The notes: a model not told the origin generated them from the letters alone. A stretch of DNA of 64,000 bases from Myxococcus qinghaiensis (GCF_024198215.1 NZ_JAKCFA010000018.1:1-64000); one strand, 5' to 3'. Positions 39,154 to 47,724 are shown, numbered from the stretch's first letter. Made by a program: numbers and translations.

Positions 39154-41390
39154 TGCCGCGGTCACTCCTGTTCCTGTCCCTGCTTCTTCCCTCGCTGGCC
39201 CTGGCGGCTCCCGCCACGCCCGCGCCCGTCGCCGTGCGTCGCTTCGCGCTGCTGGTGGGCGTCAACGATGGCGGCCCCGGCCGCGCGCGGCTCCGCTACG
39301 CCGTCACCGACGCGAGCTCCTTCGGCAACGTGCTGGAGGAGCTGGGCGGAGTGTTGCCGCAAGACCGGCTGATGATGCTGGAGGGAGACCGCGCGGCGCT
39401 GGAGCAGGCGCTGGCGCGCTTCAAGGCCATGGTCGCCGCGGCGAAGTCGCCCGGCGCGCGCACCGAGGCGCTCATCTACTACTCGGGCCACTCGGACGAA
39501 GAGGGCCTGCTCCTGCACAAGGACCGCTTCGGCTACCGCGAGCTGCGCCAGGCGCTGGAGCAGCTCCCCGCCGATGTGCGCATCGCCATCCTCGACTCGT
39601 GCGCCTCCGGCACGCTGGCGCGGCAGAAGGGCGGCGTGCGCCGTCCCGCCTTCCTCGTCGACACGTCCTCGGCCGTGCGCGGCCACGCCATCCTCACGTC
39701 CTCCTCCGAGGACGAGGTGTCGCAGGAGTCCGACCGCATCGGCGGCTCGTTCTTCACGCACAACCTGGTGTCGGGCCTGCGCGGCGCCGCGGACTCCACG
39801 GGCGACGGCCGCGTCACGCTCCACGAGGCGTACCAGTTCGCCTTCCACGAGACGCTCGCGCGCACCGAGCGCACGCGCGCAGGCGCCCAGCACCCCGCCT
39901 ATGACATCGAGCTGGCCGGCACGGGCGAACTGGTGATGACGGACCTGCGCACCACGTCCGCCGTGCTGGTGGTGGGCGAGGGCGTCGAAGGGCGCCTCTA
40001 CGTCCGCGACGAGCCCGGGCGCCTCGTCGTGGAGCTGAACAAGCTGGCGGGCCGCGCCACGGAGCTGGGCTTGCAGCCCGGCCGCTACACGGTGATGCGC
40101 GAGTCGCGCGGCGCCTCCTCCCAGGCGGTGCTGATGGTGGGCGACGGCGCGCGCACGGTGCTGGCCGATGCCGCCTTCGTGCCGATGATGGGCGAGCTGA
40201 CCGCGATGCGCGGCGGCGCTCCGCTCGCGGGCGCGGGCTCGCAGCCGATGGTGATGCCGATGGATGGCTCGGGGCACCGCTACCGCTTCCTGAACCTGGG
40301 GCTCGTTCCGAAGCTGCAGACCAACGACCTCTTCGGCCCGAACGGCCAGGTGGACAACACCCTCTCCGTGTCGCTGGGCGTGGCGAGCCTGGGGCGGCTG
40401 GATGGCTTCGCGATGGCGCTGGGGGGGAACTGGAACTCGGCCTCCATCCGCGGCGTGCAGATGGCCATCGGCGGCAACGTGGTGCGCGGCGCGGTGGATG
40501 GCATGCAGGTCGCCGTGGGCGGCAACTGGGCCAGCGGGCGGGTGGGTGGCATGCAGGCCGCGGTGGGCGTCAACGTCGCGCGACAGGGAGGAACGATGGG
40601 GCAGCTCGCGGTGGGCGCCAACGTGTCCAGCACGTCCATGTCCGGTCTGCAGATGGCGGTGGGCTCCAGCTGGGTGGACGGCGACTTCGACGGCTACCAG
40701 GCCGCGGTGGGCCTCAGCATGGTGCGCGGCAACATGTCAGGCGTGCAGATGGCCGTGGGCATGAACTGGGCTGACTCCACGCGCGGCGCGCAGCTCTCGC
40801 TCATCAACATGGGCGGTGACGTGGAGGGCATGCAGCTGGGCCTCATCAACATCGCCGGGAAGATGAACGGCCTGCAGCTGGGTCTCATCAACGTGGCGCA
40901 GAACATGGAGTCCGGCGTCCCGGTGGGCCTCTTGAACATCGTGAAGAACGGCCAGTTCCACGTCGAGGCGTACGGCAGCGACATCAACTTCGCCAACCTC
41001 TCGCTCAAGGTCGGCAGCCGCTACCTGTACACCACGCTCGTCGCAGGCGTAGGTTCCGTGACGGACTCGCGCGGCCCAAGCCACTGGACGATGGGCGTGG
41101 GCATCGGCGGGCATGTGCCGCTGACCGAGCGACTCTTCTTCGACGTGGACGTGGTGACGAACAGCATCCACGAGTGGGGCGGCTCGTTCGAGGACAACCG
41201 ACTCTTGCACCAGGCCCGGTTGATGGCCGGCTTCCAGCTCGCCTCCCGCTTCGCCATCATCGCGGGTCCTACCTTCAACGTCATGCACACCACGGACGGT
41301 GAACCCGTCACCGCGCTGAGCCGGTTCTCCAAGACGACCGACCGGGACATCCTGTTCTGGCCCGGTGTCCAGGTGGGCCTGCGCCTCTGA
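39153..41390 (+). CDS. Secreted caspase-like protein with a long surface-repeat tail
   Basis: A 745-residue protein. It has a signal peptide (SLLFLSLLLPSLALA, about 4-18). The caspase-like peptidase domain (25-250) shows catalytic His113 in YYSGHSD and Cys150 in AILDSCASG. Then comes a beta-rich domain (260-370). Residues about 418-597 hold nine or so glycine-rich repeats of roughly 21 residues of the form GxQMAVGxN, later GLQLGLIN, like LA_2272-type surface repeats. The C-terminal 145 residues look like beta strands that could form an outer-membrane or cell-surface element. ATG 39153 overlaps the stop of the upstream gene, so the two are coupled. Function and substrate are unknown. Confidence 0.85.
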   Translation: MPRSLLFLSLLLPSLALAAPATPAPVAVRRFALLVGVNDGGPGRARLRYAVTDASSFGNVLEELGGVLPQDRLMMLEGDRAALEQALARFKAMVAAAKSPGARTEALIYYSGHSDEEGLLLHKDRFGYRELRQALEQLPADVRIAILDSCASGTLARQKGGVRRPAFLVDTSSAVRGHAILTSSSEDEVSQESDRIGGSFFTHNLVSGLRGAADSTGDGRVTLHEAYQFAFHETLARTERTRAGAQHPAYDIELAGTGELVMTDLRTTSAVLVVGEGVEGRLYVRDEPGRLVVELNKLAGRATELGLQPGRYTVMRESRGASSQAVLMVGDGARTVLADAAFVPMMGELTAMRGGAPLAGAGSQPMVMPMDGSGHRYRFLNLGLVPKLQTNDLFGPNGQVDNTLSVSLGVASLGRLDGFAMALGGNWNSASIRGVQMAIGGNVVRGAVDGMQVAVGGNWASGRVGGMQAAVGVNVARQGGTMGQLAVGANVSSTSMSGLQMAVGSSWVDGDFDGYQAAVGLSMVRGNMSGVQMAVGMNWADSTRGAQLSLINMGGDVEGMQLGLINIAGKMNGLQLGLINVAQNMESGVPVGLLNIVKNGQFHVEAYGSDINFANLSLKVGSRYLYTTLVAGVGSVTDSRGPSHWTMGVGIGGHVPLTERLFFDVDVVTNSIHEWGGSFEDNRLLHQARLMAGFQLASRFAIIAGPTFNVMHTTDGEPVTALSRFSKTTDRDILFWPGVQVGLRL

Positions 41391-41535
41391 CGGGCCGCCC
41401 GGAGTGGAGCGGATGGCTCCCATCAGCCGGACGAACTCGTAGAACCCCAGAACGCCTTTCCACCGGGTGCTTCCCGGTGAGAGGCTGGCCGAACGGCCGT
41501 TGGCATGGCCGGGCAACCCTTGCCCTGGGGGCACG
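41391..41535 (+). promoter_or_regulatory. Structured leader before the TPR gene (three hairpins)
   Basis: Three adjacent stem-loops precede the TPR start: ACCGGG/CCCGGT (41462-41478), GGCC/GGCC around GAAC (41487-41498) and GGGCAA/TTGCCC (41511-41525). The last hairpin sits some 10 bp before the ATG. A CCGGGCAACCC element inside resembles a fragment of the SAM-I riboswitch core, but no complete riboswitch fold can be matched. The left part may be the end of the caspase transcript. Confidence 0.35.
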
Positions 41536-42102
41536 ATGTCCAAGTTGCTGTTCGCGGCATTCAACGAGGGCGCCAAGCTCTCGATGACCGGCCAACATGA
41601 AGCCGCGATCTCCGCCTTCGACAAGGTCCTCGCCGTGGACCCGAAGCACTTCCCGGCCCTCACCGCCCGGGGCTCCTCGCTCGCCCTGCTGGGCCGCACC
41701 GAAGAGGCCCTGCGCTGCTTCGAGCGCGCCATCCAGGTGGACCCGTCCGCCGCGGACCCGCATCGCGACGCCGCCCTCTGTCAGCTGGAGCTGGGCGAGC
41801 CCGAGGCCGCCGCGGAGTTGATGGAGCGCGCCGTCCAGCTCAACGCGGACCCCGGCTACCGCGAGGCCTCCGCCATCGAAGTCTACGAGCGGGGCAACGC
41901 GCTGCTCACCCGAGGCCCTCGCCGCCCCGACAAGGCCCGCTACCGGCAGGCCCGCCACACCTTCGAGCTGGCGCTGGAGCTGTCCCCCGCCTACGTCGAG
42001 GCCGCCAAGGCCCTGGCAGACGTCTGGGAGCACCTGGGCGACACCGCCCAGAGAGACCACTACGCCCAGCTCGCCCTGCGGCTGCGCCCCGTGGCGGGCT
42101 GA
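41536..42102 (+). CDS. TPR-repeat protein
   Basis: A 188-residue, cytoplasmic-looking protein made of tetratricopeptide repeats. Clear units are QHEAAISAFDKVLAVDPKHFPALTA (about 18-42), EEALRCFERAIQVDPSAADPHRDAA and KARYRQARHTFELALELSPAYVEAAK. It would be a protein-protein adaptor. No signal sequence. The next gene, for DAHP synthase, has its own -10-like box about 45 bp upstream, so the two may be separate transcripts. Confidence 0.85.
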   Translation: MSKLLFAAFNEGAKLSMTGQHEAAISAFDKVLAVDPKHFPALTARGSSLALLGRTEEALRCFERAIQVDPSAADPHRDAALCQLELGEPEAAAELMERAVQLNADPGYREASAIEVYERGNALLTRGPRRPDKARYRQARHTFELALELSPAYVEAAKALADVWEHLGDTAQRDHYAQLALRLRPVAG

Positions 42103-42227
42103 GCAGACGGCGGGACGGGGGGACGCGCCCTCCGACGTGGCCACTCGTACGCCTTCGCGAGGATATCGCGCCTCGCGGACGCATCGCCGCGTTCCCGCTG
42201 TTACCCCTCCGCGCGGACGTTTCGCGC

Positions 42228-42233
42228 TATAAT
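42228..42233 (+). promoter_or_regulatory. Perfect -10 box upstream of the DAHP synthase gene
   Basis: TATAAT at 42228-42233 is a perfect sigma-70 -10 hexamer in an otherwise very GC-rich region, 40 bp upstream of the start codon. No good -35 is present at 16-18 bp (CCCTCC occupies the position), so this may need an activator or an extended contact. Confidence 0.5.
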
Positions 42234-42273
42234 TCAAGATTAGTCCGACAACACCGCCCGGAGAACCCAGAAG

Positions 42274-43392
42274 ATGATTGTCATGCTCGAGCCGGACTCC
42301 CCCGAGTCCGTGGTGTCCGCCGTCCTCCAAGTCGCCTCCCAGTACAAGGGCGTGACGCCCCGTCCCCACGTCATGGCGGGTGCTGAGTACACCGTGACGG
42401 AGGTCTACCTGCTGGGCCCCACGGCGCAGGTGCCGACGGAGGTCTTCGAGCAGATTCCGGGCGTGCGGCAGGTGGTGCGCGTGTCGCAGAAGTACCGCGT
42501 CATCGGCCGGCACAAGGGCCAGCGGGCGTCGACGGGCTTCGACTACAACGGCGTGACGTTCGACGAGAAGAGCGTGCAGTTGTTCGCCGGCCTGTGCGCG
42601 GTGGACACGAAGGAGAACGTGGAGTCGATGATGGCGGCGCTCGCGCGCTGCGACATCCGCACCACGCGCATGGGGGCGTACAAGCCGCGCACCAACCCGT
42701 ACGAGTTCCAGGGCCTGGGCGCCGCGTGCCTCCCGTGGGTGTTCGAGTCCGCGGGCAAGCACGGCATCAAAGTGGTGGCCATGGAGGTGACGCACCCCCG
42801 GCACATCGACGAGATTCGCGACGCGCTGGAGCGCTCCGGCAACGCCACGGGCGTCATGCTCCAGGTGGGCACGCGCAACGCGCAGAACTTCGAGCTGCTC
42901 AAGTCCATTGGCCAGCAGCGCGTCTTCCCCGTGCTCTTCAAGCGCGGCATGGGAATCACGCTGGAGGAGTCCCTCAACGCGTGCGAGTACATCGCGAGCG
43001 AGGGCAACCCGAAGATTGTCTTCTGCCTTCGCGGCGTGAAGACGCACCTGGGCGACCCGCACCGCAACATGGTGGACTTCGCCCACGTGCCGGTGGTGCG
43101 CCGGCTCACCCGCATGCCCGTGTGCGTGGACCCGTCACATGCCATTGGCCGCGCGGACGCGCCGCCGGACGGCCTGCCGGACATCTTCCACTCCATTGGC
43201 CAGGGCCTCATCGCGGGCGCGTCCATGGTGCTGGTGGACTTCCACCCGCACCCGGAAGCGGCGCTGTGCGACGGCCCGCAGGCGCTGCGGCTGGAGCAGC
43301 TGGCGTCGCTCCAGCGCTACACGCAGATTGTCCGCGAGGCGTACCTGTCCGTCGTGAAGAACGGCGACGGCAGCCAGCCCACGCCGGCGTAG
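42274..43392 (+). CDS. 3-deoxy-7-phosphoheptulonate (DAHP) synthase
   Basis: A 372-residue enzyme that condenses phosphoenolpyruvate and erythrose-4-phosphate, the first step of the shikimate pathway. The N-terminal 75 residues (MIVMLEPDSPESVVSAVLQV) are a ferredoxin-like regulatory extension as in type I-beta AroF/AroA enzymes. The TIM-barrel core shows AGLCAVDTKENVESMMAA, GAYKPRTNPYEFQGLG (the phosphate-binding KPRT) and RLTRMPVCVDPSHAIGRAD with the metal-binding Asp/His. It converges with the prephenate dehydratase gene, with 5 bp between the stops. Confidence 0.92.
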   Translation: MIVMLEPDSPESVVSAVLQVASQYKGVTPRPHVMAGAEYTVTEVYLLGPTAQVPTEVFEQIPGVRQVVRVSQKYRVIGRHKGQRASTGFDYNGVTFDEKSVQLFAGLCAVDTKENVESMMAALARCDIRTTRMGAYKPRTNPYEFQGLGAACLPWVFESAGKHGIKVVAMEVTHPRHIDEIRDALERSGNATGVMLQVGTRNAQNFELLKSIGQQRVFPVLFKRGMGITLEESLNACEYIASEGNPKIVFCLRGVKTHLGDPHRNMVDFAHVPVVRRLTRMPVCVDPSHAIGRADAPPDGLPDIFHSIGQGLIAGASMVLVDFHPHPEAALCDGPQALRLEQLASLQRYTQIVREAYLSVVKNGDGSQPTPA

Positions 43393-43397
43393 CCGCT

Positions 43398-44228
43398 TCA
43401 GGCCACGCCGTAGCTGCCGAGGACTCGCAGGGTGATGCAGGCCGCCTGGGCGGCCTCCACCGCCTCGCGCACCCGCGGGTCCTCCAGCGCGCCGTCCACG
43501 TCCAGGCACCACACGTACTCCCACGCGCGGCGCTGGGGGCGGGACTCCAGGCGCGACACCTCCAGCCCCCGTCCGGAGAAGGCCCCCAGCACGCGGTACA
43601 GCGCGCCGGGCTCGTTCTGGACGGTGAAGGCCAGCGCCGTCTTGCGCCGCCTCCACGCGCGCGGCGGCGCGGTGCCCACGGTGATGAAGCGCGTGTGGTT
43701 GTCCGGCGAGTCCTCCACGCCTTCCTCCAGGACGGTCAGCCCATACAGCTCCGCGGAGACGCGGCTGGCGATGGCGGCCGTGCGCGGCGGGGCCTCTTCG
43801 GCGACCTTGCGCGCGGCGATGGCCGTGTTGGCCTCCGCCACCGGTTGGATTCCACGCCGCCGCAGATAGCCCGCGCACTGCGCCAGCGCCTGGGGATGTG
43901 ACAGGGCCCGCTCCACGTCCTCCAGCGCGAGGCCCGGCGGCGCCACGAGGCAGTGGTGGATGCGCAGCGACAGCTCGCTGGAGACCTCCAGGTCATGCTC
44001 CAGGAGCAGGTCCACGTTCTCCGTCACGGGTCCACCCAGCGAGCTCTCCACGGGGAGCACGCCCGCGTCGGCGCGGCCCTCGGCCACCGCCTCGAAGACG
44101 GCGCGGAAGGTGGGGTAGGGGACGGCCTCCACCGCCGGGCCGTAGAGCGCGCGCAGCGCCTCCTCGCCGTAGGCGCCGTGTTCTCCCTGGAACGCGACGC
44201 GGCGCCGCTGGGACGACGGCTCAGCCAT
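43398..44228 (-). CDS. Monofunctional prephenate dehydratase
   Basis: A 276-residue enzyme of phenylalanine synthesis. The PDT domain shows FQGEHGAYGEEA, GVLPVESSLGGPVTEN, the TRF motif in NHTRFITVG and CxxLxSHPQAL-type LSHPQALAQCAGYL. An ACT domain follows, with ALAFTVQNEPGALYRVLGAF and the ESRP allosteric motif RLESRPQRR. It starts at ATG 44228, overlapping by 8 bp the stop of the upstream chorismate mutase-prephenate dehydratase. Two dehydratases in one operon is unusual; one may be specific for another substrate such as arogenate, which is inference. Confidence 0.9.
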   Translation of the reverse strand: MAEPSSQRRRVAFQGEHGAYGEEALRALYGPAVEAVPYPTFRAVFEAVAEGRADAGVLPVESSLGGPVTENVDLLLEHDLEVSSELSLRIHHCLVAPPGLALEDVERALSHPQALAQCAGYLRRRGIQPVAEANTAIAARKVAEEAPPRTAAIASRVSAELYGLTVLEEGVEDSPDNHTRFITVGTAPPRAWRRRKTALAFTVQNEPGALYRVLGAFSGRGLEVSRLESRPQRRAWEYVWCLDVDGALEDPRVREAVEAAQAACITLRVLGSYGVA

Positions 44229-45360
44229 GGCTCCCCTCGGCGCGGCCGTAGGTGCCCAGCACGCGCAGGAACGACGTCAGCGGACGGATGTCCTCCAGCG
44301 CGGCCGTCAGCGGAGCGGAGGCGGCGTGGCCCTCCACGTCCACGTAGAAGCGGTACTGCCAGGGGCTGCCCGGAATGGGGCGCGACTCCAGCTTGCTCAG
44401 GTTGACGCCGCGCAGGGTGAGGCGCTGGAGCATCTCCCCGAGCGTGCCGGGCTTGTGCTCCAGCACCATCAGCAGGGACGTCTTGCACGGCACGCCCGGG
44501 GCCAGCGGCGTGGGCTCGCGGCCCACCTCCACGAAGCGCGTGTAGTCGAACTCCGGCTGCAGCCCTCGCGCGAGCACCTCCAGGCCGAAGCGCTGCGCGG
44601 CCGTCTCGCTGGCGATGGCGGCGACGGTGACGTCATTGCGCTCGCGCACCTTCTGCGCCGCGCCGCCCGTGTCGGCGTCCGGCACCGCGCGCGCCCACGG
44701 CAGCTTCTCGCGCAGGAAGGCCTCGCACTGGGTCAGGGCCTGCGGATGCGAAATCACCTCGCGCAGCGCCTCCAGCTTCGCGCCCGGCAGGCCCAGGAGC
44801 CGGTGGTCCACCTGGCTCACCAGCTCCGCGGTGATGACCACGCCGCCCTCGGCGAGCAAGTCGTACGTCTCGTTCATGCTGCCGGCGGTGGTGTTTTCAA
44901 TCGGCAGCAGCGCCAGGTCCATCTCCCCGCGACGCAGCGCCTCCACCAGCTCTCGCGAGTGGTCGAACCCGGTGAGCAGCACGCCCCCGGCGCGGCCCGT
45001 GTAGCGGTGGCGCGCGGCCAGGTGGCTGTAGGAGCCCTCCACGCCCGGATAGCCCACGCGCAGCGGCGTCGTGTCCAGGCGCGTGACGAGCGCCTGCTGC
45101 CGCGCGACGGACATGTCGATGACCAGCCGCCAGAAGCGCTCCACTTCATGCGGGTCCAGGCCGTGCTCGGCCGCGCGGGTGCGGATGCGGCGCAGGAGGA
45201 GGTCCTCGCGGCGTTGGTCCCTGAACGGCGCGGCCGTGGCCAGCTTGGAGCGGGCCACGTCATCCGCCAGGTCCATGCGGCGGCGGAGCGCGTCGAGGAT
45301 CTCCTCGTCGATGTTCTCGATGGCGGTCCGCAGCGCGTCCAGGTCCAACGGCGACGTCAT
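44221..45360 (-). CDS. pheA: Chorismate mutase-prephenate dehydratase (P-protein)
   Basis: A 379-residue fusion. Residues 1-95 are an AroQ chorismate mutase: LRTAIENIDEEILDALRRRM with R/E in ALRRR and FRDQRREDLLLRR. Residues about 100-285 are prephenate dehydratase: YPGVEGSYSHLAA, LPIENTTAGSMNET, SHPQALTQCEAFL and DYTRFVEVG with the TRF motif. Residues 290-379 are the ACT domain with KLESRPIPG. It turns chorismate into phenylpyruvate and is likely inhibited by phenylalanine through ACT. ATG 45360 overlaps the stop of the GNAT gene in ATGA, and its own stop overlaps the second dehydratase. Confidence 0.92.
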   Translation of the reverse strand: MTSPLDLDALRTAIENIDEEILDALRRRMDLADDVARSKLATAAPFRDQRREDLLLRRIRTRAAEHGLDPHEVERFWRLVIDMSVARQQALVTRLDTTPLRVGYPGVEGSYSHLAARHRYTGRAGGVLLTGFDHSRELVEALRRGEMDLALLPIENTTAGSMNETYDLLAEGGVVITAELVSQVDHRLLGLPGAKLEALREVISHPQALTQCEAFLREKLPWARAVPDADTGGAAQKVRERNDVTVAAIASETAAQRFGLEVLARGLQPEFDYTRFVEVGREPTPLAPGVPCKTSLLMVLEHKPGTLGEMLQRLTLRGVNLSKLESRPIPGSPWQYRFYVDVEGHAASAPLTAALEDIRPLTSFLRVLGTYGRAEGSHG

Positions 45361-45818
45361 CGCGCGCTCTCCGCGAGCTCCCGGGACATGAGGTGATGCG
45401 CGCCGATTCCCGGCAGCTCGAACGGCTCCCCGTGCTGGACGAAGCCCAGCGAGCGGTAGAAGCCCGAGGCCGTCGACCGCGCGTTGCACCACAGCTGCGT
45501 GCCCCTCTGTGTCACGGCGTGCTCCATGCAGGCCTTCAGCAGGGCCGCGCCCAGGCCCTGGCCCTGTCGTCCCTGCTCCACGGCCATGCCCCGCAGGCGC
45601 CACGCGGTGATGGCCTTCAGCGCGTAAGGTGGCGGCTCCCGGTACAGGGAGGCCACTCCGAGCAGGCGGCCTTCCGCATACAGGCCCAGGTGGAGGGTGT
45701 CCTTGTCGTCATCCCCTGGATAGACGACGGCCTCGGGAGGCTGGTGGGGGCGAAGCACGGCGCGGCGCAGCCCGCGCGTCTCCGCGGCTGGAATCCGGCG
45801 GATTTCTGATGAGCTCAC
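45357..45818 (-). CDS. GNAT-family N-acetyltransferase
   Basis: A 153-residue protein with the GNAT fold: LHLGLYAEGRLLGVASLYREPP (beta strands), the CoA-binding loop EQGRQGQGLGAALLKACMEHA, and STASGFYRSLGFVQHGEPFE at the C-terminus. The layout (QAVVYPG start, then LRGMAV) resembles ElaA-type members. It is the first gene of a coupled aromatic operon (ATGA overlap with the P-protein). GTG at 45818 is the start; the ECF sigma gene lies divergent 72 bp away. Confidence 0.85.
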   Translation of the reverse strand: MSSSEIRRIPAAETRGLRRAVLRPHQPPEAVVYPGDDDKDTLHLGLYAEGRLLGVASLYREPPPYALKAITAWRLRGMAVEQGRQGQGLGAALLKACMEHAVTQRGTQLWCNARSTASGFYRSLGFVQHGEPFELPGIGAHHLMSRELAESAR

Positions 45819-45890
45819 GAATTCGAGTATGCCGGTTTCCGACCTCGTGCGTCCTCATTCAGTGGAATCCGTCGAGGAGGCCTTTGCATC

Positions 45891-46445
45891 GTGAAGGGTA
45901 CCGCCATCCTGGAGGAGTCTGGAAATCCCGCGCCCGCCGTGGCCGCGTGGGATTTCGACGCGCTCCTGGAGGCGGAGCAGGCCGTGCTGCTGCGGCTGGC
46001 GCGACGGTTGGTGTGGGACGGGGAGGAGGCAAGGGACCTGGTGCAGGCCGCCCTGGCTGATGCCTACGAGAAGCGCCATTCGCTGAAGGACGCGAAGGCG
46101 GGCCCCGCGTGGCTGCGGCGCATCCTGGTGTCCCGCGCCATGGGCCACCTCAGACGGCGGCGCGTGTGGAACGTGCTGCGCGAGGCGCTGGACTGGGGCA
46201 CGCCGCTGGCGCTCTCCCCAGAAGAACAGTTCGTCGGCGCGGAGAAGTGGCGCGCCCTGGGCCAGGCGGTGCGGGCGCTCCCCGCGAAGCAGTCCACGGC
46301 CTTCACGCTGCGCTACCTGGAGGGTCTGGAGTTGGATTCCATCGCGGAGGCCATGGGCATCGGACGCGGCACCGTCCGCATCCACCTGTATCGCGCGCTC
46401 AAGAAGCTCAAGGCCGAGCAGGCCCTGGAAGGAGACACGCCATGA
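45891..46445 (+). CDS. ECF-type RNA polymerase sigma factor
   Basis: A 184-residue sigma-70-family factor. Region 2 is EEARDLVQAALADAYEKRHSL with WLRRILVSRAMGHLRRRR. Region 4 is ALPAKQSTAFTLRYLEGLELDSIAEAMGIGRGTVRIHLYRALKKLK with the helix-turn-helix. GTG 45891 follows AGGAGG. The stop overlaps the start of the anti-sigma gene (ATGA), so they form a sigma/anti-sigma pair. The regulon is unknown; the adjacent Spy/CpxP-like gene suggests an envelope signal. Confidence 0.88.
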   Translation: MKGTAILEESGNPAPAVAAWDFDALLEAEQAVLLRLARRLVWDGEEARDLVQAALADAYEKRHSLKDAKAGPAWLRRILVSRAMGHLRRRRVWNVLREALDWGTPLALSPEEQFVGAEKWRALGQAVRALPAKQSTAFTLRYLEGLELDSIAEAMGIGRGTVRIHLYRALKKLKAEQALEGDTP

Positions 46446-47062
46446 GGTGCCACGACGTGGCCACCGTCCTCCTGGAGTCCTCGCCGCCGTGGACTCCGGA
46501 GACTCGGGCCCACCTGGAAGGCTGTGAGGACTGTCGCGCGCTGGCCCAGGGACATGCCTCGGCGTCCGGGCTGCGCCTGCCCCAGCCTCCGCCCCTGGCC
46601 CTGGTTCCTCGCGAGGCCGTGCTGCGCGAGGTGCGCCGTCGCAAGGTGCGTCGCCGCGTCGTCGCGGGCGCCGTCGCCTCCTGCTGTGTCGGCTTGCTGA
46701 CGTGGCTGTCGGGCCCCGGCGCTCCGTCGCCCGCGCCCCAGGAGTTCCAGGAAGAGCACGCCGAGGTGTTCGAGCCCGACACCGCGCCGCATCCCGAGCT
46801 GGGCCTGCGGCGCGCCGAGGGAGCGGACGACGTCGACCTGGGCTCCGTGGCCCGGCTCGTTCGCGAAGAGCGGGGCTCGCTGTCGTGGCTCGTCACGGAG
46901 GTGCGCGGCTACTCGCGCCGCGACGTGGTGGCCCGCGACGACACCTACAAACCCTTCGGGACGATGGCCGCCTGGCTGCGTCCCCCCGATTCCCGCGCGC
47001 TGGAAAACCCGCCGTTCCGAACGGCGGTCCTCTCATTCGATTCACAGGAGTCGTTGCCATGA
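46442..47062 (+). CDS. Zinc-finger anti-sigma factor
   Basis: A 206-residue protein. The N-terminus has the zinc-binding anti-sigma pattern RCHDV...HLEGCEDCRAL (HxxxCxxC) in a cytoplasmic domain. One membrane segment follows (VVAGAVASCCVGLLTWLSG, about 78-96). The remaining 110 residues are acidic and outside. It would hold the ECF factor inactive until an envelope signal. It overlaps its neighbours by ATGA on both sides. Confidence 0.8.
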   Translation: MRCHDVATVLLESSPPWTPETRAHLEGCEDCRALAQGHASASGLRLPQPPPLALVPREAVLREVRRRKVRRRVVAGAVASCCVGLLTWLSGPGAPSPAPQEFQEEHAEVFEPDTAPHPELGLRRAEGADDVDLGSVARLVREERGSLSWLVTEVRGYSRRDVVARDDTYKPFGTMAAWLRPPDSRALENPPFRTAVLSFDSQESLP

Positions 47063-47649
47063 AGAAGACACGCGTCACCGCGCTGCTCACGGCCGCGCTG
47101 GCCCCGCTGCTGCTGTCGTCCACGTCCGCCCTGGCCCAGCCGGAGGATGACTTCGTCCTCCACCGCGCGCCTCCCGGTGCCACCATGATTCGCGTCGGGC
47201 CTGGAGGAGACGCGCTCCCTCCCGGACAGTTCCCCGCCGCCGCCCACGGCATCCCCCCGCACCTGGTGGAGAAGCTCGGCGTGCCGCGCGAGCTGGCGAA
47301 GCAGGTGCAGGAGCTGACGTTCGACGCCAACGAGGCCATCATCCCGCTGGAGGCGGACCTGAAGCGGGCGCAGATCCAGCTCGAGCGGCTGCTGAGCGCG
47401 GACTCCACCGACGAGAACGCCGTGCTCAAGCAGGTGGAGGAGGTGGGCCGCGCGGAGACGGCGGTGCGCCGCAACCGCCTGGGGTTGATGGTCCGCATCA
47501 AGAAGCTGCTGGGCCCCGAGCTGTGGCGCAAGCTGGAGGCGGAGATGGGCTCGGTGCGCATCCAGAAGCGCATCGAGATTCGCAAGGGTCCTCCGGGAGA
47601 CGATGGGCCCGGGACGCCTGCTCCGCCGCCTCCGCCGCGCAAGCCGTAG
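47059..47649 (+). CDS. Periplasmic Spy/CpxP-like heavy-metal-sensor-type protein
   Basis: A 196-residue secreted protein with a signal peptide (VTALLTAALAPLLLSSTSALA). The mature part is helical: VPRELAKQVQELTFDANEAIIPLEADLKRAQIQL, then LLSADSTDENAVLKQVEEVGRAETAVRRNRLGLMVRI. This fits the LTxxQ/heavy-metal-resistance (CpxP/Spy) fold in shape, but the LTxxQ signature itself is absent. It ends in a Pro-rich tail. The ATGA overlap with the anti-sigma gene suggests that it forms the signal input or output of this three-gene unit. Confidence 0.65.
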   Translation: MKKTRVTALLTAALAPLLLSSTSALAQPEDDFVLHRAPPGATMIRVGPGGDALPPGQFPAAAHGIPPHLVEKLGVPRELAKQVQELTFDANEAIIPLEADLKRAQIQLERLLSADSTDENAVLKQVEEVGRAETAVRRNRLGLMVRIKKLLGPELWRKLEAEMGSVRIQKRIEIRKGPPGDDGPGTPAPPPPPRKP

Positions 47650-47724
47650 CGTTCCGGACAGACGCGGGCCCATTCGACTTGCCCCTCCAAGGTGTCGCGG
47701 ATGGGCCCGCGTATCCTGGGCGCC

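Noticed and set aside
41461-41535. SAM-I riboswitch before the TPR gene
   Set aside because: Only a short CCGGGCAACC element matches; the four-way junction and kink-turn cannot be traced, and a TPR gene is not a typical target.
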